Assembly (NCBI GenBank): GCA_023228295.1
Contig: JALOBP010000004.1
Location: 1-64,000 of the forward strand
Length of the DNA: 64,000 bases
Direction of reading: 5' to 3'
From: Methanoregula sp.
GTDB lineage: Archaea; Halobacteriota; Methanomicrobia; Methanomicrobiales; Methanospirillaceae
The first letter of the stretch is position 1, and the number at the start of each line of letters is the position of its first letter. The notes beneath the pieces were generated by a model that worked only from the letters and a program-made list of their open reading frames with translations, ran no database searches and was not told where the DNA came from. This document shows positions 17,642 to 26,483 of this stretch, piece by piece. A program made the position numbers and the translations under genes.

Positions 17642-17735
17642 TAATCCCCATATAAAAAACACCAGCGTCCCTGATTTTTGGTAACCCTGCCCGCAATCTC
17701 CGTGAAATAATCCAAAAATCCGTTTTGTTACAGGG

Positions 17736-19046
17736 TTATGCTGACAGAGCACCATCTGCTCGAAGGATCCTGTACTGACCATACGGGATCTGGATCTCGA
17801 ACTGTGCCCCTTCACCGGGGGTCCCGGTCTCGTGGATCGTAAGCCCCGTAATCCCGAGAATCTCCCGCGCGATGAAAAGGCCATAGCCGGTGTTTTTCCC
17901 TACACCCCGTTCGAAGATCCGTTCCTTGTCACGGTAGGGCACCCCGACACCGTTATCCCGGCAGGTTACAATGACCCCCGTGTCCGTGAACCGGTGGGAG
18001 AATCGGATCTCCGTGACCCTCTTCCCGTGACGGAGGGAATTGTCTACGAGATTGAAAATAACCTTCTCAAGCATGGGATCGGAGAACACTTCCAGTGCAT
18101 CCACATAGGCAATAACCGGGACCGGGGAAGTGCCGGTAAGAGCAATTACCCGTCTGATAATCCCGTCGAGGTTCTGCCACTGGGGGGTCTGACCGCCGAT
18201 GTCCTGGTAGTCCCTGGTGAACGCTATGAGCTGCTGGATTGCCTGTGCAGCCTGTTCCTCCCTTTCGATAATTTCGTCAAGTGAGCGGTCGGGGGCCTTC
18301 ATCCGGGAGAGCTCGATATTGCCGCAGAGGGACGTCAGCTGGTTGTTGATATCGTGGCGCGTGATGCTCGAGAGCAGGTTGAGCTTCCGGTTTGCCTGCA
18401 GGAGTGCCTGCAGGGTCTGTATACGTTCCGTGATATCCCGGATAGTACTGACCATCATCATCTCGTTATTGAGTTTGAAGGTGCTGACGTTCACCTCGAC
18501 CGGAAAGACCGTCCCGTCCTTTTTCTTATGATACCGGAGAGGAACATTCACCTGCTTTTCCAGGAGGATGTTCTTCGTCTTCTCCGGTTCGTTCGAGAGA
18601 TCGACAACATGCAATGACCTCAGTTCCGCTGGAGTATACCCGTACATCGCGGCAGCCGATGCATTCGCATCCTGGATCATCCCGGTCTGCTTGTTGAGGA
18701 CGATAACCGCATCCAGTTCCGCGTCAAATAATGCCCGGTATTTTGCCTCGTTCTCCCAGAGCGCCTGCTCAGCATTCCAACGGGCCAGGATGATACGGGC
18801 GGTCTGGAAAAGCCCGAAAATAACCAGGAGGTATGCAATTATCCTGATGACGAGGATGGCAGGTTCGAGGGCATTCGTAAACCCGATGAGCGAGGTAAAG
18901 TGGGTAATCCCAAAAAGGCTAAATGCTGCACCGATATAGAGGGGTGCAATGTCATCGGCCTTTCGGTAACTCCAGATACTCAGCAGGATGATGAGGAGGC
19001 ATAAGAGCAGGTTTGCGATGACGAGCGGATCAAGGATAAGGGGCAT
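17736..19046 (-). CDS. Membrane PAS-domain sensor histidine kinase
   Basis: Encodes 436 residues: three hydrophobic helices in the first 90 residues, a PAS domain (about 100-215, EAKYRALFDAELDAVIVLNK), a phospho-acceptor helix with SSITRHDINNQLTSL, and a HATPase_c domain with FNLVDNSLRHG (N box), CRDNGVGVP (G1) and GYGLFIAREI (G2). The membrane part likely senses an unknown cue. No response regulator is next to it. The kinase core closely resembles that of the soluble kinase at 22126-22875 (shared DYQ(D/N)I and P-x-WQN). Confidence 0.92.
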   Translation of the reverse strand: MPLILDPLVIANLLLCLLIILLSIWSYRKADDIAPLYIGAAFSLFGITHFTSLIGFTNALEPAILVIRIIAYLLVIFGLFQTARIILARWNAEQALWENEAKYRALFDAELDAVIVLNKQTGMIQDANASAAAMYGYTPAELRSLHVVDLSNEPEKTKNILLEKQVNVPLRYHKKKDGTVFPVEVNVSTFKLNNEMMMVSTIRDITERIQTLQALLQANRKLNLLSSITRHDINNQLTSLCGNIELSRMKAPDRSLDEIIEREEQAAQAIQQLIAFTRDYQDIGGQTPQWQNLDGIIRRVIALTGTSPVPVIAYVDALEVFSDPMLEKVIFNLVDNSLRHGKRVTEIRFSHRFTDTGVIVTCRDNGVGVPYRDKERIFERGVGKNTGYGLFIAREILGITGLTIHETGTPGEGAQFEIQIPYGQYRILRADGALSA

Positions 19047-19381
19047 TGCGGGGAAATAGATGATCCCCGTCTTGCGTTATAAATATGCCTGTTTTTATTC
19101 GATGGGTGAATAAAAATGTCGGCAGGAACAATCGGTAACAACAATTCAGTTCAATCCATTCAATCGCTTTTTGGGCAGCAGATTTCTCTGCCACGGTGAG
19201 CGGGAAACCTGACCATTCAAAGGATCGTCTTATGGGATTGTTACTCCAATGAGAAAAAAGTGAATGATCCGGGCCGCATTACATCCACCCATTCCCGTGG
19301 ATATTCCGGCAGAGTTCAATGAGCAGGTGTCCTGACCCTTCTATCAGCTCATAGCATTCTGCCACTTGTGGATTTCTGATC
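19047..19381. other. Intergenic region with gene-like scraps
   Basis: A TATA-like TTATAAATATGCC near 19076-19088 faces the kinase on the minus strand (read as GGCATATTTATAA). A 27-codon plus-strand frame from 19116 and a short minus-strand frame ending near 19280 (VAECYELIEGSGHLLIELC) are visible. The second has protein-like composition and could be a gene remnant, but neither is long enough to call. Confidence 0.3.
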
Positions 19382-20008
19382 CTATCGCTTCCGTACGATC
19401 CCGACCCGCCCTTTCACATCGGACAGGGTAAACCCGAGTTCCTCTAAATAGGCACGGCTTTTACCTTTGCCATGGATGAGGAGTTCGACAAGATCATCCG
19501 GTTCGTCAATATCGGTATGGAGCCGGAATGAATCGATAACTTCCACCGAGAGCCCGGCCTCTTCTGCAATCTTCAGGTGCTTTAAGAAGCTGGCACCATA
19601 ATAGTTGACCCGGAACTTCGATGGTTCCTTGAGGTAAATGACATTCGTTCCCCCCCCACGGCCAGGGACGATTGCCATGTCCGTCTCCGTTGCGACCAGC
19701 CGCTTTAACGAGGCTTCATCCGCAAGGGGGAGATCGGCCATGATGATCAGGACGTCGTGGATCGTATTCGGGAGGATCTCGTTGAGTGTCTGGTTGAGGT
19801 CGGCGTCCTTCACGGTGACCTGGACAACTTCGCTGTCGAAGAGCTCCGTCCCGACAATCACCGGCATGCAGCACATCTCCTTTAGCGTGCCGAGCACATC
19901 CTCGAGCATCAAAGACGCGAACTTCTCCCGCTCCTCCGGTTCAAGAACGGAGGAGAGACGGGTCTTGGGGTTCTTCGGCTTGTATGGGATCAGGGCATGC
20001 GGACACAT
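19382..20008 (-). CDS. cofC: 2-phospho-L-lactate guanylyltransferase
   Basis: Encodes 208 residues with the CofC pattern: ALIPYKPKNPKTRLS at the start (nucleotide-binding lysines), VLIIMADLPLADEASL in the middle, and GRGGGTNVIYL followed by HTDIDEPDDLVELL. It activates 2-phospho-L-lactate with GTP to give the intermediate used in F420-0 assembly. It is unlinked here to cofD and divergent from the gene at 20059, with about 50 bp between them. Confidence 0.94.
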   Translation of the reverse strand: MCPHALIPYKPKNPKTRLSSVLEPEEREKFASLMLEDVLGTLKEMCCMPVIVGTELFDSEVVQVTVKDADLNQTLNEILPNTIHDVLIIMADLPLADEASLKRLVATETDMAIVPGRGGGTNVIYLKEPSKFRVNYYGASFLKHLKIAEEAGLSVEVIDSFRLHTDIDEPDDLVELLIHGKGKSRAYLEELGFTLSDVKGRVGIVRKR

Positions 20009-20058
20009 GGTATAGCGTGGTTTGCCGGGGAATAAAAAAAAGGTGCTGATATGAGTCC

Positions 20059-20691
20059 ATGAAGAGAAATGGGACTATTTTAACATCCTCGCAATCCAAC
20101 CTGCATGGGATGGAAGACAGTGAATTGAGAATCAATTCGGATGCCGGTACCGGGCAGGATATTGACCCGGGAATTTTCAATAAGATGGAAGATCTTGCGT
20201 TCAGGCTTGTCAAAATGCCGGAGATCACGGTCATTGGCGTCTCCCGCCGTACCTGCAATGCGGATGGCCGGAGTATCGGGGATATTCCCGCGGTCTGGCG
20301 GGATTTCTTAACGAAAAATGCTGCGGGACAGATCAAGAACCGTGCCGTTCCCCCGGCAATGTACGCGGTATACTCCGATTACGAGAAGGACTGGACAAAG
20401 GAGTACGCGTTTCTCATCGGCTGCGGGGTTACCCGTGCCGCCACCGTGCCGGAAGGCATGGAAGTGAGGCGCATCCCCGCCCAGACCTATGCCCATTTCG
20501 TGGCAAAAGGCGAGATGCCCCAGGCGCTTCTTGACATCTGGAGCTCGATCTGGCTCTCCGATCTCCCCCGTGCATATACCTTCGATTTCGAGGTGTATGA
20601 CCAGCGTTTCACCCGCCCGGAAAACAAGGAGATCGATGTGTATGTGGCCGTCCACGCGGATAAGATGGACGCAGTGAACGAGACAACCTGA
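20059..20691 (+). CDS. GyrI-like/AraC effector-binding domain protein
   Basis: Encodes up to 210 residues; starts at Met18 or Met44 are also possible because the first 40 residues look unstructured. From about residue 44 there is a GyrI-like small-molecule-binding fold (FRLVKMPEITVIGVSRRT, then YAVYSDYEKDWTKEYAFLIGCGV, ending FDFEVYDQRF and IDVYVAV). There is no DNA-binding domain, so it is a stand-alone ligand-binding protein, perhaps for drugs or as a co-regulator. Confidence 0.82.
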   Translation: MKRNGTILTSSQSNLHGMEDSELRINSDAGTGQDIDPGIFNKMEDLAFRLVKMPEITVIGVSRRTCNADGRSIGDIPAVWRDFLTKNAAGQIKNRAVPPAMYAVYSDYEKDWTKEYAFLIGCGVTRAATVPEGMEVRRIPAQTYAHFVAKGEMPQALLDIWSSIWLSDLPRAYTFDFEVYDQRFTRPENKEIDVYVAVHADKMDAVNETT

Positions 20692-20714
20692 TACCTTTTT
20701 TTGTAAATCGTGGT

Positions 20715-21272
20715 TCAGACAAGCGCCGGAACAAAGGTAAGTGCTGTACAGACAATGATCGGGATGAGCAGGTTGTCATCAACCGGCGATACCAGTTCGA
20801 TAATCCCGGCAAGGAAGGATACCAGTACCGCGCCGGGCAGGGAGAGCAGCGGAAGCAGGACCGGAATCGTAACCGCGATCCCGGTAATCGATCCCTCAAG
20901 GGACTTGCCGTTTACGAAGCGTTGCCTGCCAAACCGGGATCCGGCAATAGTTGCAACGCTGTCGAGAACGGCAAGGGCAACTAAGGCCGGAACAACGATA
21001 GGAGCAGGGAACAGGATGACGCAGGATAGAGCGCTCACAACAAAGAAAAGGGCCCCCCTGCCAGGCAGGGAATCGAAGCGATCCACATAGGAAAGAAGCC
21101 ATGATATTCCCGGGATCGTACATCCGCGAAGGACGAGGTCGACAAGGACTGCCCCGAAGAGCAGGCCGGCGGCAAGGATTGCGATCGTGGTATTCCGGTT
21201 AAGGAGCAGTACCAGTGCCGCGATCCCGAGACCAAAGACCAGGTGGATTCCCTGCCGGAAGAGTTCCCGCAT
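20715..21272 (-). CDS. Polyprenol/diacylglycerol kinase-like membrane protein (SEC59/DGK1/VTE5 type)
   Basis: Encodes 185 residues with about six hydrophobic helices. Two motifs mark the CTP-dependent lipid kinase/cytidylyltransferase superfamily: GRQRFVNGKSLEGSITG (about 114-130) and LAGIIELVSPVDDNLLIPI (about 152-170). It probably phosphorylates a membrane polyprenol such as dolichol or geranylgeraniol. Its N-terminal RQGIHLVFGL also matches the family's usual start. The substrate is inferred from the family only. Confidence 0.82.
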   Translation of the reverse strand: MRELFRQGIHLVFGLGIAALVLLLNRNTTIAILAAGLLFGAVLVDLVLRGCTIPGISWLLSYVDRFDSLPGRGALFFVVSALSCVILFPAPIVVPALVALAVLDSVATIAGSRFGRQRFVNGKSLEGSITGIAVTIPVLLPLLSLPGAVLVSFLAGIIELVSPVDDNLLIPIIVCTALTFVPALV

Positions 21273-21387
21273 TCATGATGAGCTTGGAAGCCGGCGGTCA
21301 TAATCCCTCTGGAATGGTCATTGTCCAAATGCACGGCAACTGGCCCCATCTGGAACAACTATCGTGTCCCGGATCTCAATCATTGGT

Positions 21388-22122
21388 ATGAATCGCCAAC
21401 AGGTCCGTGCTGCAATCCTGGTACTCTCGTTCATCCTCATGTCGGTGACGTTTGCGTACATCTCACCCTATGGTATGATGGTGGGGCTCGCAAACGGCGT
21501 CATCGCAGCCGGGCTCATCTTCTGGATCCTTGCGTTTGCCCTGACATTTGTCTTCGGGAGAGCATTCTGTGGATATCTCTGCCCGATGGGGGCTGAACAG
21601 GAACTCACGGACCGTATCGTCAGGATCGATCTCCGCACCGTCCCTTACCTGAGATATCTCAAGTACCTCCTTGCCATCCTCTGGGTCGGCGGGGCTGTCT
21701 TCCTCGCGGCCGGTGCCGGCGGGCTAATCCTTGATCCGCTCTTCGGCATGGGAAGCGGCCTCCCCCCATGGCCGGCAGCAACGTATGTGTTCTTCTACGC
21801 AGTGACCGTCGGGGTCTTTGTGCTGGTTATCGTTCTTGGCCGGCGGGGGATGTGCAATTACTTCTGCCCGATGTCGGTTGTCTTCATGGCCATCACCACC
21901 ATCAAAGACCGGATACGGATACCCTCCCTTCACCTTGAAGCAGAGTCGCAGGACTGTATTTCCTGTAAAAAATGCACCGGTGCCTGCCCGATGAGCCTGC
22001 CGGTACAGGAGATGGTGGAGGCTAAAACCATGCAGAACCCGGAGTGTATCGTCTGCGGGAACTGTGCCGGGGCGTGCCCGAAAGGAGCGATCCGCCTTGC
22101 GTGGTTCTGGCACGATAAATAA
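21388..22122 (+). CDS. NapH-like membrane polyferredoxin
   Basis: Encodes 244 residues from Met at 21388 (the open frame begins at 21364). Four to five transmembrane helices carry two NapH/CcoG-type motifs, FCGYLCPMG and CNYFCPMS. The cytoplasmic C-terminus holds two ferredoxin clusters, CISCKKCTGACP and CIVCGNCAGACP. It likely passes electrons between the membrane and ferredoxin pools. No periplasmic reductase gene is adjacent, so the partner is unknown. Confidence 0.9.
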   Translation: MNRQQVRAAILVLSFILMSVTFAYISPYGMMVGLANGVIAAGLIFWILAFALTFVFGRAFCGYLCPMGAEQELTDRIVRIDLRTVPYLRYLKYLLAILWVGGAVFLAAGAGGLILDPLFGMGSGLPPWPAATYVFFYAVTVGVFVLVIVLGRRGMCNYFCPMSVVFMAITTIKDRIRIPSLHLEAESQDCISCKKCTGACPMSLPVQEMVEAKTMQNPECIVCGNCAGACPKGAIRLAWFWHDK

Positions 22123-22125
22123 TGG

Positions 22126-22875
22126 TTACCGGGCGGCAGGTTCCCCGCTGTTCATCCGGAACATTCCCGCAGGGAGGGTGATCTCGAACCGCACTCCCTT
22201 TTCCGGACTGCCGCATTCCCGTATGTTCATCCCTGTCACGGCAAGGATCTCTTTTACAAGGAACAGGCCCCAGCCGGTACCTTTCCCGTACCCGCGCTCG
22301 AAGATTTTGTCTTTTTCTTCCGCCGGGATCCCCTTCCCGTTGTTCTCAACGACCAGAAGTCCGCCTGCTCCGGTTTCCTGAAGGCTGATTTGTATTTCCG
22401 TGACAGCCTCACCATGCCGGAGCGCATTTTCAAACAGGTGGTGGAACACTTTGTCAAGACCCGGATCCGCAAGGACTGATGCATTGCCGGTATTGACAAT
22501 AACCTGGATCCCCTTCATCTCGAGGGCATCGACAACCCGCACCGCAAGGTTATGGATATTCTGCCAGCGGGGGGGTTCCACCGCGATATTCTGGTAGTCC
22601 TTGGCAAACTGGAACTGGCGCCGGATCTTGTTGATGGCAAACCGCTCTTTTTCCAGAAACGACCTGAGCTTGGGGTCCTCAATCATCATGCCGAGCAGCT
22701 CATTGTATCCGACGATTGCCGTCATCTGGTTGAGGACATCGTGGCGGGTAATGCTGCCGACGTGCTGGAGCTTGTTCTCGAGAAACGCCACCTTTGCTTT
22801 GAGCTCGGCAATCTCTTTTTCCGGTACTCCGCAAGCAGGGACATCAGAACCAGGTGTGTTTTCCTCATCAGACAT
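22126..22875 (-). CDS. Soluble sensor histidine kinase
   Basis: Encodes 249 residues with no membrane segment: a short coiled coil (EIAELKAKVAFLENKL), then the acceptor helix SITRHDVLNQMTAIVGY and a HATPase_c domain (HHLFENALRHG, VENNGKGIP, GWGLFLVKEI). The kinase core is clearly related to that of the membrane kinase at 17736. It ends 3 bp from the convergent NapH-like gene. There is no dedicated sensor domain and no response regulator nearby, so it may rely on partner proteins for input. Confidence 0.9.
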   Translation of the reverse strand: MSDEENTPGSDVPACGVPEKEIAELKAKVAFLENKLQHVGSITRHDVLNQMTAIVGYNELLGMMIEDPKLRSFLEKERFAINKIRRQFQFAKDYQNIAVEPPRWQNIHNLAVRVVDALEMKGIQVIVNTGNASVLADPGLDKVFHHLFENALRHGEAVTEIQISLQETGAGGLLVVENNGKGIPAEEKDKIFERGYGKGTGWGLFLVKEILAVTGMNIRECGSPEKGVRFEITLPAGMFRMNSGEPAAR

Positions 22876-23099
22876 TTTTTTTCTCCAGGGGAAGGAACTG
22901 CGTCAGCACGGATGAGTATGCTGAAATTGGATCCTCCAGGTACTTTAGTGTTCCCGTCCTGCGTGCGATCAAACTGCCCTGCGGACTGATGGCATGAAAC
23001 GGGCTCCTCCTGTGAACCCGGGTATCACTACTCAGGGAAAAACATGCTTTTTATCATTATCGGGCCCATGAAAAAAGTTGGTGATATCATTGTCTGATA

Positions 23100-25208
23100 T
23101 CATTTTTCGAATAACAGGGGATTTTCCTGTTTTTGCCGCCATCTCCATGCAATGAATGCACCGGCAATGACTACGGTGCAGACGATTATTATCAGGATCG
23201 GGACATATGATGGCTCCCGGGGTGCCGGTGTATCAGAAGGTGAAGATACCGGTGTTGCCTGCGTTGTGACAGCCACTCCGGATGCTGGCGAACCAACCGT
23301 TTCTGTTGGGGCCGGTTCACCAAAGGTCTGCACATCCGTATCAGTCTCACTAACCGTGTTCACCGGCTCAACCGTGACGACGGGAGCCCCGGCGGGTCGG
23401 GCAGTGATAGCAAAGTAGGAAAAACCGGGGGTTGTCGAGGAGAAATAATACGTATTTCCGGTCTGGTGGTCAAACTGGGTGGGGAGTTCGACCCACTGGT
23501 TATCCACTAATCGCATCAGGGCAATATCTGCGGGATTCAGGTTGTGGTCGGCGAGCCAGGATACAGATAATTCAAAGACGATCGTTGCGTGGTCGATGAC
23601 ATTCGGGTTCATGCCAACGGTCTGGATTTGCAGATATCCGGCAACCTCCCGGTCCTGCACCTGCAGTGCATCGCCAAGGCTCACCGGCTGTGCAATCATC
23701 TGGAACCCGCCAATATTCTGGTTCGGGACAATCTGCAACTGGTAGACTCCTCCCGGGCTGGTTGACGAGGTTACCTGGTCGAATGTGAGCATGACTGTAC
23801 CTCCTGATGGTGTTGGGGCGTTTGTCCCGGCAACCGGGCCTCCTGACGACGATGACGACGCAAAACTATCACTCGTTGTACTTGAGGCTGGTGCTGGTGC
23901 CGGTGGCGCAGCAGACACGGTTATATAATCAGTTCGTGTTGCGGTATTACTGCCGGCAGCATTTGTCGCAGTCAGCGAGACAGTATAAGTACCCTCTGTG
24001 AAGGTATGGGCAGTGTTCTGTGCAGAACTTATTGTCCCATCCCCGAAATTCCAGCTCCACGATGTGGGAGTGTTTGTGGAGGAGTCTGTGAATGTAACCC
24101 AGAGGGGGGATGCACCGGATGTTGGGGTGCCGGTGAAGCCGGCGACCGGGACAACGGCACCTGTTGCCGGGAACGTTACGTCAAAGTAAAGCGTGTTGCC
24201 GGTTACGTCCCCTCCGGCTGTCGATCCTGCACCCGGGGTACCGGTATTTGCAGTCGGGACTGCTATGCCTCCGACCGGGAACTTATACCCACTCGCTGAC
24301 GTGAGCGTGACAGTGGCCACATAAACTTTTGATCCTAAATAGGGATCATCAGCCGGACTCCAGCTCAGGCCGGTTACGGTATACTCTGCTGAACCGGCTG
24401 CCAAATCACCAAAGACTTGCGGGGTTCCGCCGGTTGCCGGGGCATTAAATGCGGTTACGCCGGCTGCTGCGATATCCGCTGGAAGGGTTGCCGGGAATGT
24501 TACCGTAAAGGAAAGCGTGTTGCCGGGTACGTCTCCGCCGCCGGTCGTTCCTGCACCCGGGGTACCGGTATTTGCAGTCGGGACTGCTATGCCTCCGACC
24601 GGGAACTTATACCCACTCGCTGACGTGAGCGTGACGGTGGCCACATAAACTTTTGATCCTAAATAGGGATCATCAGCCGGACTCCAGCTCAGGCCGGTTA
24701 CGGTATACTCTGCTGAACCGGCTGCCAAATCACCAAAAACTTGCGGCGTTCCTCCGGTTACCGGGGCATTAATTGCGGTTACGCCGGCTGCTGCGATATC
24801 TGCGGTATTGTAGACCTGACGGGTCTGGGTCGCCGCCATGAACGAGCTGTCACTACCAGCCTGAATCTTGGCTGCCCCGGCTGCAGTGATCTGAATTGAG
24901 ACCAACTCATCGGTTGCAATCGCAGCTCCATCATAGGTAACGACCATTGTTGTCGCACTGGCGGCTTGTATCCGGATAGGGACCGGGGTGGGGGCGACGT
25001 TCCGGCCACCCCCATCCACGACGACAACAAGATCCGCCGTATTATCAAGAGCGGTGTCCCAGTAGACCGACTCGTTGAAGGTCAGCGTTACCTCATTGCC
25101 ACCGGTAATCGCGACGCTGTCGTAAGTAGGTACCGCCGCGACTGCTCCTACCAACAACAACAGACATACAAAAAAGATACAATTTCTTATCTGAACCAGT
25201 TTCATCAC
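23100..25208 (-). CDS. Large surface protein with duplicated domain, PKD domain and C-terminal anchor
   Basis: Encodes 702 residues. In order: a signal peptide (CIFFVCLLLLVGAVAAVP), an SbsA/Ig-like domain (ITGGNEVTLTFNESV), and two 108-residue repeats almost identical to each other (each with FGDLAAGSAEYTVTGLSWS). Next come a PKD domain (SWSWNFGDG ... HTFTEGTYTVSLTATN), a Ser-rich linker, a PGF-pre-PGF-like domain (GFSYFAITA), a Pro/Thr stalk, one transmembrane helix, and a tail ending NPLLFEK. It is surely exported and membrane-anchored, probably part of the cell surface or adhesive. A TATA box lies about 120 bp upstream. Confidence 0.88.
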   Translation of the reverse strand: MMKLVQIRNCIFFVCLLLLVGAVAAVPTYDSVAITGGNEVTLTFNESVYWDTALDNTADLVVVVDGGGRNVAPTPVPIRIQAASATTMVVTYDGAAIATDELVSIQITAAGAAKIQAGSDSSFMAATQTRQVYNTADIAAAGVTAINAPVTGGTPQVFGDLAAGSAEYTVTGLSWSPADDPYLGSKVYVATVTLTSASGYKFPVGGIAVPTANTGTPGAGTTGGGDVPGNTLSFTVTFPATLPADIAAAGVTAFNAPATGGTPQVFGDLAAGSAEYTVTGLSWSPADDPYLGSKVYVATVTLTSASGYKFPVGGIAVPTANTGTPGAGSTAGGDVTGNTLYFDVTFPATGAVVPVAGFTGTPTSGASPLWVTFTDSSTNTPTSWSWNFGDGTISSAQNTAHTFTEGTYTVSLTATNAAGSNTATRTDYITVSAAPPAPAPASSTTSDSFASSSSSGGPVAGTNAPTPSGGTVMLTFDQVTSSTSPGGVYQLQIVPNQNIGGFQMIAQPVSLGDALQVQDREVAGYLQIQTVGMNPNVIDHATIVFELSVSWLADHNLNPADIALMRLVDNQWVELPTQFDHQTGNTYYFSSTTPGFSYFAITARPAGAPVVTVEPVNTVSETDTDVQTFGEPAPTETVGSPASGVAVTTQATPVSSPSDTPAPREPSYVPILIIIVCTVVIAGAFIAWRWRQKQENPLLFEK
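24163..24810 (-). repeat. Two tandem 324-bp repeats inside the surface protein gene
   Basis: Units 24163-24486 and 24487-24810 match at landmark after landmark with a constant 324-bp offset (for example GCGTGTTGCC at 24191 and 24515, GCGGTTACG at 24451 and 24775). That equals 108 codons, so the reading frame is kept. The few differences are scattered, which points to a recent in-frame duplication or to homogenisation by recombination. Confidence 0.9.
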
Positions 25209-25327
25209 ACCCCATCACCCGTAGGAAGAGAGGTGCGGATATGGAAATACGGAGTCCTGCTTAAGCAACACAGAGTATACGAACGGGTTTCACACCTGCC
25301 TTCTAACGAATAAAACATTGTTACTGC

Positions 25328-25337
25328 GATATATATC
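25328..25337 (-). promoter_or_regulatory. TATA box of the surface protein gene
   Basis: GATATATATC on the minus strand, about 120 bp upstream of the ATG at 25208, is the best TATA match in the region and would give a leader near 90 nt. Confidence 0.45.
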
Positions 25338-25490
25338 AATATCCCCGATTTTGGTTATTATCCACGGTTAAATGAAGATTCTGAACAAAAATTCAGATTT
25401 GCGTGCGGCAGGACATATCCACAACAACTCCTGACAAACCTGAAATCCAAATCTTCATGCAGTTAATCCCGCAATAGTAGAAGGATAACC

Positions 25491-26483
25491 ATGCCAGAGC
25501 CCCGGGTCATCACCTTCTCGCGCAACGTGTTCCTGCCCCTCACCACAGTCTGCCACAACCGCTGCGGGTACTGCTGCTTCCGGACATCCGTCCAGCCGGG
25601 GTGCCTGATGGCACAGGAAGAGGTTGAGAAAACCCTCCTTAACGGTGCTGCACTGGGATGCACCGAGGCGCTCTTTACCTTCGGCGAACGCCCGGAAGAG
25701 GAACCGGGATTTCCGGAGATGATCCGGGCCGTGGGATATGCAACGATCCTCGATTACTGCGAGGCGATGTGCAAAAAGAGCATTGGATATGGCATCCTTC
25801 CGCACACGAACGCCGGGGTCCTCACGTACGAGGAGATGGAACACCTCCGGCCATTCAATGCCAGCATGGGGCTGATGCTCGAGACGACTGCCGAGATCCC
25901 GTCCCATGCAACCTCAATCGGGAAGTCCCCCGATGTCCGGCTTGCGATGATGGAAGATGCCGGCAAACTCAAAATACCGTTCACCACCGGGCTCCTGCTC
26001 GGAATTGGCGAGACCATGGCAGACCGGGAGGACTCGCTCTTTGCCATCCGGGACCTGCACAAGCGCTATGGGCACATCCAGGAGATCATCATCCAGAACT
26101 TCTGCCCGAAACCCGGCACCCCGCTGGAGCGGCAGCCGGTCCCCTCAACAGATGAGATCTGCGCCACGATCCGGATGGCAAAGGATATCCTGCCGGATGA
26201 CATCGCCATCCAGATCCCGCCGAACCTGATCGATGCTGCTTCACTCATCCCCTGCGGCGTGGACGACCTCGGGGGCGTCTCCCCGCTCACCATCGATTAC
26301 GTCAACCCGGAACACCCGTGGCCGGCATTTGAGGAACTGAAACGGATCGTGGGCAACGCCGTGCTCCGGGAGCGGCTCTGCATCTACCCGCGGTATATCG
26401 AACGCGGATGGTACCACTCCGATTTGCAACCCCTAATAAACCGGCTCAGCCAAACAGTACAGCAAAGGAGCGGTGGACCGTGA
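25491..26483 (+). CDS. cofG: FO synthase subunit 1 (radical SAM)
   Basis: Encodes 330 residues. The radical-SAM cluster motif CHNRCGYC (about residues 21-28) is followed by FTFGERPEE, HTNAGVL and LLLGIGETMADRE, as in CofG. With CofH it builds the deazaflavin core FO of F420 from a tyrosine-derived adduct and the flavin precursor. cofH is not in the window. Its stop overlaps the purC start (GTGA), so the two are co-translated. Confidence 0.95.
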   Translation: MPEPRVITFSRNVFLPLTTVCHNRCGYCCFRTSVQPGCLMAQEEVEKTLLNGAALGCTEALFTFGERPEEEPGFPEMIRAVGYATILDYCEAMCKKSIGYGILPHTNAGVLTYEEMEHLRPFNASMGLMLETTAEIPSHATSIGKSPDVRLAMMEDAGKLKIPFTTGLLLGIGETMADREDSLFAIRDLHKRYGHIQEIIIQNFCPKPGTPLERQPVPSTDEICATIRMAKDILPDDIAIQIPPNLIDAASLIPCGVDDLGGVSPLTIDYVNPEHPWPAFEELKRIVGNAVLRERLCIYPRYIERGWYHSDLQPLINRLSQTVQQRSGGP

